The notes: a model not told the origin generated them from the letters alone. A DNA stretch of 32,256 bases from DATJJW01 sp035491935 (GCA_035491935.1 DATJJW010000215.1:1-32256); one strand, 5' to 3'; positions 1 to 7,176 are shown, counted from the first letter of the stretch. A program made the numbers and translations.

Positions 1-315
1 GCTGAAGCCCGCAAGATCGGCGACGGTCACGCGCGGCGTGGCACCGGACAGGCGGCGCTGGGCAATCGCCAGCATGGCCGCGGCTGAATCGACCAGATGC
101 AGGCGACCTCGTGGCCGCATGCCGTGGATCAACGCCGCGACCAGCCCGGTGCCGGCGCCGAGATCGACAATCTCCGCCCGCTCGGGCACTTCCCATTGCT
201 CGATCAGCTGGCCGATCGCGGCATAGAAATCGCCGAAGCATGGGACGAGCTGGCGCCGGGCGGCATCGTAATTGGCGGCATCGGCGTCGAAGGCGGCGGC
301 TATCGAATGGCGCAT
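1..315 (-). CDS. Class I SAM-dependent methyltransferase, N-terminal part (runs off the window start)
   Basis: Reading leftward from an ATG at 315, 105 codons stay open to the window edge, so only the N-terminal part is seen. The segment VDLGAGTGLVAAL is the SAM-binding motif I (E/DxGxGxG) of Rossmann-fold methyltransferases. LHLVDSAAAML fits motif II, with the acidic residue that binds the ribose of SAM. The N-terminus (AAAFDADAANYDAARRQLVP) matches the Methyltransf_25-type pattern in which the enzyme starts with an FD..A..YD..R..L segment. The substrate cannot be read from this part. An SD-like CAGGAG lies about 9 bases before the ATG. It is divergent from the Rrf2-type regulator at 506, with 190 bases between them, so that regulator may control it (inference). 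Confidence 0.85.
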   Translation of the reverse strand, partial: MRHSIAAAFDADAANYDAARRQLVPCFGDFYAAIGQLIEQWEVPERAEIVDLGAGTGLVAALIHGMRPRGRLHLVDSAAAMLAIAQRRLSGATPRVTVADLAGFS

Positions 316-370
316 CACCCATCTCCTGACACGCGATCATACTGCGCCTGTTGCCGGCTAGACCGATGAT

Positions 371-394
371 TTATCTTGATAATGCTGCAATGCA
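371..394. promoter_or_regulatory. Two short dyads between divergent genes, possible operator
   Basis: In the 190-base space between the methyltransferase (minus) and the Rrf2 regulator (plus), TTATC-TT-GATAA is a perfect dyad (371-382). TGCA-A-TGCA follows at 386-394. The surrounding DNA is AT-rich compared with the genes. Dyads in such a position are typical of sites for a divergently encoded regulator. No clear -35/-10 pair was found, so the assignment is tentative. Confidence 0.3.
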
Positions 395-505
395 AAAACG
401 GATATGGCTTGTTTTTTACGGCGTGACTTTGGAGTAGTCTCATTTCCATAACAAAAGAGGGCTGCGTGATAGTGGCGCCCGAAAAGAGGCTGGAGGAGCC
501 AGACC

Positions 506-1048
506 ATGAACATGGTTACGAAAGGCAATCATGGCCCGCCGGCGGATCGGCACCTAAACACGCCTGAATTGCAGGTGGAATTCAGCCTGAGCGGGCTCGC
601 CGCCTGGCTGCCCCGCCGCCTGCTTCTCGCCATCGACCTCATGCTGGACATTGCCTTCAATGGCTCGGCCGGACCGCTGCCCGCGGCCGAGCTCGGCGAA
701 CGCCAAGGCTTGGAGACGCGCAAGCTGGAGGCAATCCTGCAGCGCCTGAGCCGCGCCGGCCTGTTGAAGAGCGTGCGCGGTCCCAATGGCGGCTATCTGC
801 TCGGCCAGGAGCGTGGCGCGATCACGGTGAAGTCGATCGCCGCCGCCGTGCTGGGCGGCGACAAGCCCGCGGCCTTCGAGCACTCGCCTTCGGCCTCGAT
901 GCGGAAGGTGGTGCTGCCGCTGGTCGACCGGCTGCACCATGTGCTGGTCGAGGAGATGAGCCGGGTCACGCTGGCCGATCTGTGCGACGCCAGCCGCAAG
1001 GTGGGCTTGCAAAGCAAATGCGACGGCATGACCGACTTCGTCATCTGA
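506..1048 (+). CDS. Rrf2-family winged-helix transcriptional regulator
   Basis: A 180-residue protein of Rrf2 layout. Residues about 30-100 carry the winged helix, with the pattern LAIDLMLDIAFN, then LETRKLEAILQRLSRAGLLKS and the family's typical wing RGPNGGYLLG. The recognition-helix and RGxxGGY region is the strongest evidence. In IscR/NsrR/RirA-type members three clustered Cys bind an Fe-S cluster after the wing. Here only two Cys occur, far apart near the C-terminus (residues 160 and 172), so a classical cluster is unlikely. The start at 506 is favoured by GGAGGAG seven bases upstream; an in-frame ATG at 512 is less well placed. The protein probably acts as a repressor, perhaps of itself and the divergent methyltransferase. 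The sensed signal is unknown. Confidence 0.85.
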   Translation: MNMVTKGNHGPPADRHLNTPELQVEFSLSGLAAWLPRRLLLAIDLMLDIAFNGSAGPLPAAELGERQGLETRKLEAILQRLSRAGLLKSVRGPNGGYLLGQERGAITVKSIAAAVLGGDKPAAFEHSPSASMRKVVLPLVDRLHHVLVEEMSRVTLADLCDASRKVGLQSKCDGMTDFVI

Positions 1049-1075
1049 TGCGCAGCAGGCGCGTTTCTGCCCGTG

Positions 1076-1104
1076 TTGACCGGACGAGGCGGCGCGGCTA
1101 ATCT
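1076..1104 (+). promoter_or_regulatory. Sigma-70-type promoter of the leuA leader
   Basis: TTGACC (1076-1081), a spacer of exactly 17 bases and TAATCT (1099-1104) form a good housekeeping promoter. Transcription would start around 1110-1113, only a few bases before the ATG at 1115, which predicts an almost leaderless transcript for the leader peptide. It lies just after the Rrf2 gene, about 340 bases before leuA. Confidence 0.65.
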
Positions 1105-1114
1105 CCGCTGCATT

Positions 1115-1165
1115 ATGGAAACCTTCGCTTGGACCACGCTTCGACTTATCGCCCCGGCCGCCTAA
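1115..1165 (+). CDS. Putative leuA leader peptide (16 aa)
   Basis: The ATG at 1115 opens a 16-codon frame, METFAWTTLRLIAPAA, ending in TAA at 1163-1165. There is no Shine-Dalgarno sequence, but the predicted transcript start lies 2-5 bases upstream. Leaderless leader peptides are known for trpL in alphaproteobacteria. Two leucine codons occur almost in a row (codons 9 and 11, 1139-1147), both CTT, which is rare here where leucine is nearly always CTG or CTC. A ribosome stalled there would cover the 5' arm of the first hairpin (1154-1162). The low number of Leu codons is the main weakness of this call. Confidence 0.5.
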   Translation: METFAWTTLRLIAPAA

Positions 1166-1220
1166 GGCAGCCGGTCGTTTTCGCGTGTCCTGCCGGTGCC
1201 CTACCCGGCGCTTCTTTCGG
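1154..1220 (+). promoter_or_regulatory. Putative transcription attenuator of leuA (competing hairpins)
   Basis: Three mutually exclusive pairings can be drawn by eye. Hairpin 1:2 pairs 1154-1162 with 1166-1174 (CCGGC/GCCGG and GCC/GGC, one mismatch), with the leader stop codon in its loop. Antiterminator 2:3 pairs GGCAG (1166-1170) with CTGCC (1190-1194). Terminator 3:4 pairs GCCGG (1192-1196) with CCGGC (1205-1209) and is followed by a pyrimidine-rich stretch CTTCTTTC (1211-1218). A ribosome held at the Leu codons would block segment 1 and allow 2:3. A ribosome at the stop codon would block 1 and 2 and allow 3:4. The geometry follows the classical attenuator plan. The terminator stem is only 5-6 bp and the U-run is interrupted. 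Confidence 0.45.
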
Positions 1221-1314
1221 TTTCCCGTTCCATGTATCCTTCGATCGATCGTTTCGCGCCCTATCAGCTGGGGTTCACCCCGCGACTTACCGCCGGCCGT
1301 CCGGAACGCCGGAT

Positions 1315-1355
1315 GGTCCGATGACCCCGCGTCGGATGCGGGACCGTTCGTTTTG
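1315..1355 (+). terminator. Terminator-like hairpin in the distal leuA leader
   Basis: CCCGC (1326-1330) pairs with GCGGG (1338-1342) over a 7-base loop, followed by ACCGTTCGTTTTG, a weak U-rich tail. A competing 8-bp pairing of 1316-1323 with 1330-1337 overlaps it, and CCGGC/GCCGG (1293-1297/1308-1312) lies just upstream. This could be a second control point or simply GC-rich leader structure. The rest of 1221-1446 shows nothing else I can name apart from the leuA ribosome binding site, GAGGAA at 1435-1440. Confidence 0.25.
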
Positions 1356-1446
1356 AGATGACGCCCGCTTCCGGGACATCCCAGGCCAGCCGAGAGCCGC
1401 GGCGCCGGGCACCGGAGGACGGGCGGAGGAATTCGAGGAAGTAGCC

Positions 1447-3168
1447 ATGTCCAGCAGTCCCATGACCCACACGCCCCAAGCGCCCATGCCCAGTACCGCC
1501 CATAACCGATACCAGGCGTTCCAGCCGATCCGTCTCGCCGACCGACGCTGGCCGTCGCAGATCATCGACAAGGCGCCGGCGTGGTGCTCGGTCGATCTGC
1601 GCGACGGCAATCAGGCGCTGATCGAGCCGATGGGCACCGACCGCAAGCAGCGCATGTTCGAGCTCATCGTCAATATGGGCTTCAAGGAGATCGAGGTGGG
1701 CTTTCCCGCCGCCTCGCAGACCGATTTCGATTTCGTGCGCTGGCTGATCGAGAACGACAAGATCCCTGACGGCGTATTCATCCAGGTGCTGACCCAGGCC
1801 CGGCCGGAGCTGATCGCACGGACCTATGAGGCGATCCGGGGTGCCAAGAACGCCATCGTCCATCTCTACAACTCGACCTCGACCCTGCAGCGCCGGGTCG
1901 TGTTCGGGCTGGACGAGGCCGGCATCGTCGATATCGCGGTCAAGGGTGCCAGGCTGGTGCGCGAGCATGCCGAGAAGGCGCGCGCGGAAGGCAGCAACAT
2001 CGTCTACCAATATTCGCCCGAGAGCTTCACCGGTACGGAGCTGGAATTCGCGGTCCAAATCTGCGAAGCGGTGATGGATGTCTGGGAGCCGACGCCCCAG
2101 CACAAGACCATCATGAACCTGCCCTCGACGGTCGAGATGGCGACGCCCAACGTCTATGCCGATCAGATCGAGTGGTTCTGCCGCCATGTCCGCGACCGCG
2201 ACAGCCTGATCATCTCGGTCCATCCGCATAACGACCGCGGTACGGCGGTGGCGGCGACGGAGCTGGCGCTGATGGCCGGCGCCGACCGGGTCGAGGGCAC
2301 GCTGTTCGGCAATGGCGAGCGCACCGGCAATGTCGACGTGATCACGCTGGCCTTGAACCTGATGACCCAGGGTGTCGACCCGAAACTCACCATCCAGGAC
2401 ATCAACGAGGTCGTGCGCACGGTCGAGTACTGCAATCAGCTGCCCGTGCATCCGCGCCACCCTTATGCCGGCGAGCTGGTGTTCACCGCCTTCTCCGGTT
2501 CGCACCAGGACGCGATCAAGAAGGGCTTCGACGCGCTGGCCAAGCGCAACGACACGATGTGGGAAGTGCCCTATCTGCCGATCGATCCCAAGGACATCGG
2601 CCGCAGCTATGAGGCGGTGATCCGCATCAACAGCCAGTCGGGCAAGGGCGGCATCGCCTATATCCTGAAGACCGATCACGGCCTCGATCTGCCGCGCCCG
2701 CTGCAGATCGAGTTCAGCCAGGTGGTGCAGGAGATGACCGACCGGACCGGCAAGGAAGCCTCGGCCGCCGATATCTGGGACCTGTTCAACCGCACATATC
2801 TGGACCAGGCCGATGGGTTGCGCCTGCTGGAGCACCGCACCGTGCCGCTGCCCCATGCCAGCGAGCGGCGTGAGCTCACGGCCAAGGTCAGCTGGAAGGG
2901 CGCGCCGCGCGAGATCCGCGGCGAAGGCAGCGGGCCGATCGATGCCTTCATCGACGCCATCCGCAACGATCTCGGCATCGATGTCGTGCTGACCGATTAC
3001 CGCGAGCATGCGGTGACCGCCAGCGCCTCGGCCCAGGCCGCGGCCTACATCCAGGCCAAGACGCCGGAGGGCGGTGCGCTCCACGGGGTGGGCCTGCACA
3101 GCAACATCACCACGGCCTCCTTGCGCGCCGTGGCCAGCGCCGCATCGCGTCTGGCGCAGCGGGGCTGA
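1447..3168 (+). CDS. leuA: 2-isopropylmalate synthase
   Basis: A 573-residue LeuA of the long form. It condenses acetyl-CoA with 2-ketoisovalerate to 2-isopropylmalate, the first committed step of leucine synthesis, in the cytoplasm. The catalytic TIM barrel spans about residues 40-320. It includes the metal-binding LRDGNQ (Asp53), the HPHNDRG motif (His259, His261) and the glycine-rich GNGERTGN (about 288-295). A linker follows, and residues about 445-570 form the LeuA_dimer regulatory domain (RGEGSGPIDAFI and HSNITTASLRA), which usually binds leucine for feedback inhibition. GAGGAA six bases upstream supports the start at 1447. The gene stands alone, with no leuB/C/D beside it. Together with the leader upstream this suggests double control by leucine, allosteric and by attenuation. 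Confidence 0.97.
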   Translation: MSSSPMTHTPQAPMPSTAHNRYQAFQPIRLADRRWPSQIIDKAPAWCSVDLRDGNQALIEPMGTDRKQRMFELIVNMGFKEIEVGFPAASQTDFDFVRWLIENDKIPDGVFIQVLTQARPELIARTYEAIRGAKNAIVHLYNSTSTLQRRVVFGLDEAGIVDIAVKGARLVREHAEKARAEGSNIVYQYSPESFTGTELEFAVQICEAVMDVWEPTPQHKTIMNLPSTVEMATPNVYADQIEWFCRHVRDRDSLIISVHPHNDRGTAVAATELALMAGADRVEGTLFGNGERTGNVDVITLALNLMTQGVDPKLTIQDINEVVRTVEYCNQLPVHPRHPYAGELVFTAFSGSHQDAIKKGFDALAKRNDTMWEVPYLPIDPKDIGRSYEAVIRINSQSGKGGIAYILKTDHGLDLPRPLQIEFSQVVQEMTDRTGKEASAADIWDLFNRTYLDQADGLRLLEHRTVPLPHASERRELTAKVSWKGAPREIRGEGSGPIDAFIDAIRNDLGIDVVLTDYREHAVTASASAQAAAYIQAKTPEGGALHGVGLHSNITTASLRAVASAASRLAQRG

Positions 3169-3190
3169 CCGCTCACCTGCTTTCGAAGTC

Positions 3191-3219
3191 GTCATGGCTG
3201 GAACAAGTCCGGCCATGAC
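3191..3219. repeat. Dispersed alphaproteobacterial palindrome (REP-like), likely also a terminator
   Basis: GTCATGGCTGG (3191-3201) pairs with CCGGCCATGAC (3209-3219) over the loop AACAAGT, an 11-bp stem with one G-T pair. Near-identical palindromes (GTCATGGCCGG...) are spread by the hundred in intergenic DNA of many alphaproteobacteria. It lies between the converging leuA and VOC genes, where it may end transcription from both sides. Confidence 0.65.
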
Positions 3220-3246
3220 GATGGCGATGAAGCGGTGCCGGCGGGC

Positions 3247-3666
3247 TCAAGGCTGGTGCAGCGTCCCACCCCAATCCTTGGGATCGACGTCGTCCAGGGT
3301 CTGGGAGAAGGTCCAGATATGGCCGCCGATATCCCGGGTGGTGTATTGCCGCTCGCCATAGGGGAAGTCGGCCGGCGGCGACAGGATCGTCGCATTATGG
3401 GCCAGCGCCTGGGCGTAATGGCTGTCGACATCGTCGACCCGCACCATGACCGAATGACGGATGCTGGACGCGGATGGCGCCCCGGTCGGCGTGCCGTTCA
3501 GCACGACCGAGCCGTCACCATAGGCGAGCTGCGCGCGATGGGTGCCGATGCTGACCCGCAGCGTGAAGCCATAGACCAGGCAGAGCCAATCGGCGGCAGT
3601 GGCGACGTCATGATAGGCCAACACGGGGATCACCGAGGCTGGGGGCATCGACCGGTTGGCGCGCAT
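3247..3666 (-). CDS. VOC-superfamily (glyoxalase/bleomycin-resistance-like) protein
   Basis: A 139-residue protein with the paired beta-alpha-beta-beta-beta modules of the vicinal oxygen chelate fold. Features include VIPVLAYHDVATAADWLCLVYGF at the start of the first module, RAQLAYGDGSVVLNG in the middle, and a second module containing VRVDDVDSHYAQAL and GERQYTTRDIGGHIWTFSQ. The last pattern (YTTRDIxGHxWxF) is typical of PhnB/YycE-like glyoxalase-related proteins. Enzymatic function and metal ligands cannot be assigned. The ATG at 3666 is preferred over upstream in-frame starts because GGGGAGGA lies about eight bases before it and homology begins there. It is converging with leuA. Confidence 0.8.
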   Translation of the reverse strand: MRANRSMPPASVIPVLAYHDVATAADWLCLVYGFTLRVSIGTHRAQLAYGDGSVVLNGTPTGAPSASSIRHSVMVRVDDVDSHYAQALAHNATILSPPADFPYGERQYTTRDIGGHIWTFSQTLDDVDPKDWGGTLHQP

Positions 3667-3778
3667 GGGCTTATCCTCCCCGAGCTGCCCCTCATTTGGG
3701 GGCGCAGCATGGCCACATCGGTACGGTACCCGTATGGCCGAATATTCGGCGGAAGATGCTGCTGATCCGAATTCCGCA

Positions 3779-3807
3779 AGTCTATGGTGATTCCAGCAAA
3801 TTAACAA
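3779..3807 (-). promoter_or_regulatory. Candidate promoter of the VOC gene, beside a CtrA-like near match
   Basis: On the minus strand TTGTTA (3807-3802), a 17-base spacer and TAGACT (3784-3779) could drive the VOC gene at 3666. The AT-rich stretch beside it holds TTAA-N7-TTTAC (3801-3816), one base from the CtrA consensus TTAA-N7-TTAAC. The 174 bases between the two minus-strand genes show nothing else clear. Confidence 0.35.
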
Positions 3808-3840
3808 AAATTTTACAAATGGGCGACGGCGGGCGGTCTG

Positions 3841-4632
3841 TTAATTTTTCCAGTCGATTCCGGTGGTCCGGTAATACCCATCCCGCTCGACGATGCGGCC
3901 CTGCAGGACGAGGGCCGCCAGATGCGCCTCCAGGGTCATGCGCGCGGCGCGTTCCAGACCGGGGCCGACGCCGGGATATGTCACCAGCATCAGGGAGGCC
4001 AAGTCGCGCGCACCCTTGCTGATCGCCTCCACCAGCTTGCTGGCGCGCAGGCGGCGATGGGCCAGCAGATGGCCGGCATAGTCCGGCCCGTCCGGTATCG
4101 CCGCACCATGGGTCGGGCGGAACAGCTTTTCCGGCCGTCGCATCATCAGCTCCAGCGAACCCATGTAATCCAGCATGTCGCCGTCCGGCGGCACGATCAT
4201 GGTCGTCGACCAGCCCATGATGTGGTCGCCGGAGAAGATCGTCTCCTCCTCCGCCAGCACCAGGCAGAGATGGTTCATGACGTGGCCGGGCGTGTGGATC
4301 GCCTCCAGGCTCCAGCCCGGCCCCTCGACACTCTCGCCTTCGAGCAGGCGCAAGGGCCGCGTATAGCCCAGCACGGGGGCGGCGGTGAGCTCGGCAAAGG
4401 CCGGCACCGCGCCGACATGGTCCTTGTGCTCATGGGTCACGATGATATGGCTGACCGTCTCGCCGGCGAGGGCCTGGGCCAGGGCCGCGACATGCTTGGG
4501 CAGATCCGGGCCGGGATCGATCACCGCGACAGTACCGGACCCGACGATGAAGGTGCCGGTGCCGGTATGGGTCAGCGGGCCGGGATTGTTCGCCAGCACG
4601 CGGCGGACGAGCGGCGAAAGCTGCTGGACCAC
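3841..4632 (-). CDS. MBL-fold metallo-hydrolase (LACTB2-like)
   Basis: A metallo-beta-lactamase-fold protein with the HEHKDH metal-binding motif, a second metal His in HTPGH, the bridging Asp in SGDH, and a final His in PTHG. A C-terminal winged-helix-like region (LVTYPGVGPGLERAARMTLEAHLAAL...GRIVERDGYYRT) is typical of LACTB2/RNase-like members, for which hydrolase or endoribonuclease activity is known. The only standard in-frame start is the GTG at 4632, giving 263 residues, but it has no ribosome site. The same frame remains open upstream to a TAA at 4744-4746 and reads, from 4701, SSEPIIPAPAISKLDQDKPA followed by TYGV, which looks like genuine N-terminal protein. No ATG, GTG or TTG is found in that extension. 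The true start may be a rare codon (an ATA lies at 4704-4702) or the start has been lost or misread. Confidence 0.85.
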   Translation of the reverse strand: MVQQLSPLVRRVLANNPGPLTHTGTGTFIVGSGTVAVIDPGPDLPKHVAALAQALAGETVSHIIVTHEHKDHVGAVPAFAELTAAPVLGYTRPLRLLEGESVEGPGWSLEAIHTPGHVMNHLCLVLAEEETIFSGDHIMGWSTTMIVPPDGDMLDYMGSLELMMRRPEKLFRPTHGAAIPDGPDYAGHLLAHRRLRASKLVEAISKGARDLASLMLVTYPGVGPGLERAARMTLEAHLAALVLQGRIVERDGYYRTTGIDWKN

Positions 4633-4980
4633 GCCATAGGTAGCCGGTTTGTCCTGGTCGAGCTTCGAGATGGCGGGAGCGGGGATGATGGGCTCGCTGG
4701 ATATCTGATGGGTATCACAGGAGTATTTCGTGGTGCCGCCGGGTTAATCAAGCGCCGCCGCCCTGCCCGCCGATTGTTTCAGGACTCCCCGTGTCGTATG
4801 GCATGGATTTTCGAGAACCGGCGCCGAGGCGGACATAAGGTCCGTGGGCATGGGACGGTCGCGAAAGCCCTGCTTGCCTGGGCCGAAGCGGGACGCTATT
4901 CCCTCCCACTGATACGGGAATTGAACTGGCGGCCCGCACGATCCCTTATGAGGGCCGCCTGGAAATTGGAGACGAGCCGG
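4633..4980. other. Region between the MBL gene and fumarase
   Basis: About the first 70 bases (4633-4701) probably encode the missing N-terminus of the minus-strand MBL protein. The remaining 280 bases hold no gene I can support. TTGAAC (4921-4926) with a 17-base spacer and CCTTAT (4944-4949) is a weak candidate promoter for fumarase. The frame of fumarase stays open far upstream, but without homology. Confidence 0.4.
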
Positions 4981-6594
4981 ATGAGCGAGACCTTCCACCA
5001 CCTGTTCCAGTTGGGCCCCGACGAGACGCCCTACCGCAAGCTGACCGACAAGCATGTTTCCGTCGAGACCATCGGCGGCAGGAAGGTCCTGCGCATCGAG
5101 CCGGAGGCGCTGAGCATCCTCGCCAAGGCCGCCTTCCACGACATCTCGCACCTGCTGCGTCCAACCCATCTGGCTCAGGTGGCATCGATCCTCAAGGATC
5201 CGGAAGCCTCGGCCAATGACCGCTTCGTCGCGTTGGAGCTGCTGAAGAACGCCAATATCGCCGCCGGTGGCACCTTGCCGATGTGCCAGGACACCGGCAC
5301 CGCGATCATCGTGGCCCATAAGGGCGAGCAGGTCTGGACCGGCGCCGACGACACGGCCTACCTCTCCGAGGGCATCAAGGGCAGCTATAAGGACGGCAAC
5401 CTCCGCTACAGCCAGATGGCGCCGCTCTCGCTCTATGAGGAGGTCAACACCGGCAACAACCTGCCGGCGCAGATCGACATCCTGGCCGAGCCCGGCAGCG
5501 ACTATCACTTCCTGTTCGTGGCCAAGGGTGGCGGCTCCGCCAACAAGACCTATCTCTACCAGGAGACGCGCGCGACGCTGTCGCCGAAGACCTTCGCCAA
5601 GTTCATCACGGACAAGATCGCGACGCTCGGCACCGCGGCCTGCCCGCCCTATCACCTGGCCATCGTCATCGGCGGCCTCTCGGCCGAGCAGAACCTCAAG
5701 ACCGTCAAGCTCGCCAGCACGCATTACCTCGACAACTTGCCGACCACCGGCGACAAATCCGGCCGCGCCTTCCGCGATGTCGCCTTCGAGCAGGAGGTGT
5801 TGGAGATCACGAGGCAGCTCGGCATCGGCGCGCAGTTCGGCGGCAAGTATTTCTGCCACGACGTCCGTGTCATCCGCCTGCCGCGCCACGGCGCCTCGAT
5901 GCCGATCGGCATCGGCGTCTCCTGCTCGGCCGACCGCCAGGCGCTGGGCAAGATCGACGAGCATGGCGTGTGGCTGGAGGATCTGGAGCGCGATCCCGCC
6001 CGCTTCCTGCCGGAGACGGAGGATTCCTCGCTTTCGGGCGAGACGGTCGAGATCGACCTGACGCAGCCGATGGACAAGATCCGCGAGACCTTGAGCAAGT
6101 GCCCGGTCGGCACGCGCCTCAACTTGAACGGCCCGATGATCGTCGCGCGCGACATCGCGCACGCCAAGTGGAAGGAGATCGTCGATGCTGGCGGCGAGCT
6201 GCCGGAATACACCAAGCATCACCCGGTCTATTACGCGGGTCCGGCCAAGACGCCGGAGGGCATGGCATCGGGCTCCTTCGGCCCGACCACGGCCGGCCGC
6301 ATGGACTCCTACGCCGACTTCCTGCTCTCGCGCGGCTCCAGCCTGGTCATGCTGGCCAAGGGCAACCGCTCGAACCAGGTGAAACAGGCCTGCAAGGACT
6401 ATGGCGGCTTCTATCTGGGCTCCATCGGCGGCGCTGCCGCGCGGCTTGCCCTGGACTCGATCAAGAAGGTCGAGGTGCTGGATTATCCGGAACTCGGCAT
6501 GGAAGCGGTCTGGCGCATCGAGGTCCAAGGCTTCCCGGCCTTCGTCATTACCGACGACAAGGGCAACGACTTCTTCGCCAATGTCGCGCACTGA
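4981..6594 (+). CDS. fumA: Class I (iron-sulfur) fumarate hydratase
   Basis: A 537-residue class I fumarase that interconverts fumarate and malate in the TCA cycle. It is the one-chain form, with the alpha part (Fumerase, about residues 10-330) fused to the beta part (Fumerase_C, about 370-535). The three Cys that hold the 4Fe-4S cluster are Cys102 (PMCQDTGTA), Cys221 (AACPPYH) and Cys315 (VSCSADRQ). Their spacing of 119 and 94 residues is exactly that of E. coli FumA. The beta part shows GPMIVARDIAHAKW and SFGPTTAGRMDSY. The reading frame is open for over 1 kb upstream, but homology starts at MSETFHHLF, with GGAG nine bases before the ATG. A strong hairpin terminator follows. Class I enzymes are oxygen-sensitive. 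Whether a class II fumC exists elsewhere is unknown. Confidence 0.96.
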   Translation: MSETFHHLFQLGPDETPYRKLTDKHVSVETIGGRKVLRIEPEALSILAKAAFHDISHLLRPTHLAQVASILKDPEASANDRFVALELLKNANIAAGGTLPMCQDTGTAIIVAHKGEQVWTGADDTAYLSEGIKGSYKDGNLRYSQMAPLSLYEEVNTGNNLPAQIDILAEPGSDYHFLFVAKGGGSANKTYLYQETRATLSPKTFAKFITDKIATLGTAACPPYHLAIVIGGLSAEQNLKTVKLASTHYLDNLPTTGDKSGRAFRDVAFEQEVLEITRQLGIGAQFGGKYFCHDVRVIRLPRHGASMPIGIGVSCSADRQALGKIDEHGVWLEDLERDPARFLPETEDSSLSGETVEIDLTQPMDKIRETLSKCPVGTRLNLNGPMIVARDIAHAKWKEIVDAGGELPEYTKHHPVYYAGPAKTPEGMASGSFGPTTAGRMDSYADFLLSRGSSLVMLAKGNRSNQVKQACKDYGGFYLGSIGGAAARLALDSIKKVEVLDYPELGMEAVWRIEVQGFPAFVITDDKGNDFFANVAH

Positions 6595-6617
6595 AAAGGG
6601 CGCGCACTGACAAATGA

Positions 6618-6642
6618 AGCGGGCGGCTGAATGCCGCCCGCT
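6618..6642. terminator. Hairpin terminator after fumarase
   Basis: AGCGGGCGGC (6618-6627) and GCCGCCCGCT (6633-6642) are perfect 10-bp arms around TGAAT, followed by CTGCTTTC. It lies 24 bases after the fumarase stop and 40 bases before the end of the opposing gene, so it probably works from both sides. Confidence 0.75.
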
Positions 6643-6681
6643 CTGCTTTCAGAGGTCCTCCGCCCGAGAGCGGTGCGCCCG

Positions 6682-7176
6682 TTACTGGAGGGAATTACGG
6701 TCCCGTCCCAACCAGTATCTCGTATCGGGATAGCGGTCCTGAACCGCGCGTGACCTCTTTTCCAGCGTCTTCTTGAATTCCGCGAGGGCGCTGATCAGCC
6801 GGGTGAGCGGCTCGATCGAGTCCGGCCCGATCCAGCCCTGCATCGCGCCGAAGGGCTCCAGCGCCTTGGTGACCTCGCCATAGGCTTTGCGGGTGCCGGG
6901 TTTCAGGGATACGGCATCGATCGACAGGAACGAGACCCGCTCGAAATCGGCCATGGCGGACTCGACCGGGGCGGAAACGCTCTTGGCGAACAGCAGCCGC
7001 ACTTGTGCGCTGCGATGCATGACGACGGCTTCTTCATAGAGGGCCAACTCGGCCGCACTGCGTTGGCGCCGGCGGCTGCCGAACTCGCCGCCATTGTGGA
7101 TCAGGCCCACGGTCATGGACCAGATCGAGGCGGGAACGCCAATGAGCGCATTACGATGGATCGAAGCGTTTCCCAT
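6682..7176 (-). CDS. Uncharacterised protein (164 aa)
   Basis: I do not recognise this protein. From the ATG at 7176 it gives 164 residues with a short, moderately hydrophobic stretch near the N-terminus (ALIGVPASIWSMTVGLI, about 10-26). Then comes a mostly helical, charged region (RRRQRSAAELALYEEAVVMHR, then ALAEFKKTLEKRSRAVQDRY) ending in WLGRDRNSLQ. The N-terminal stretch could be a weak membrane anchor. A GTG at 7233 would add 19 residues, but neither start has a good ribosome site. Codon use looks like the neighbours'. Upstream lies an AT-rich region with a plausible promoter and a CtrA-like box, which supports a real, regulated gene. It converges on fumarase. Confidence 0.6.
   Translation of the reverse strand: MGNASIHRNALIGVPASIWSMTVGLIHNGGEFGSRRRQRSAAELALYEEAVVMHRSAQVRLLFAKSVSAPVESAMADFERVSFLSIDAVSLKPGTRKAYGEVTKALEPFGAMQGWIGPDSIEPLTRLISALAEFKKTLEKRSRAVQDRYPDTRYWLGRDRNSLQ

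Noticed and set aside
1129..1356. 75-codon frame in the leuA leader
   Set aside because: TTG start without a ribosome site, overlaps the better leader-peptide frame, and looks like non-coding leader.
1264..3216. 650-codon open frame antisense to leuA
   Set aside because: Shadow of leuA. Arg/His/Asp/Gly-rich translation without domains.
3922..4980. Open frame extending fumarase by 353 codons at its N-terminus
   Set aside because: It runs antisense through the MBL gene, shows no homology, and class I fumarases start at the MSETF position.
4744..6591. 615-codon open frame antisense to fumarase
   Set aside because: Shadow of a gene with all catalytic residues on the other strand.
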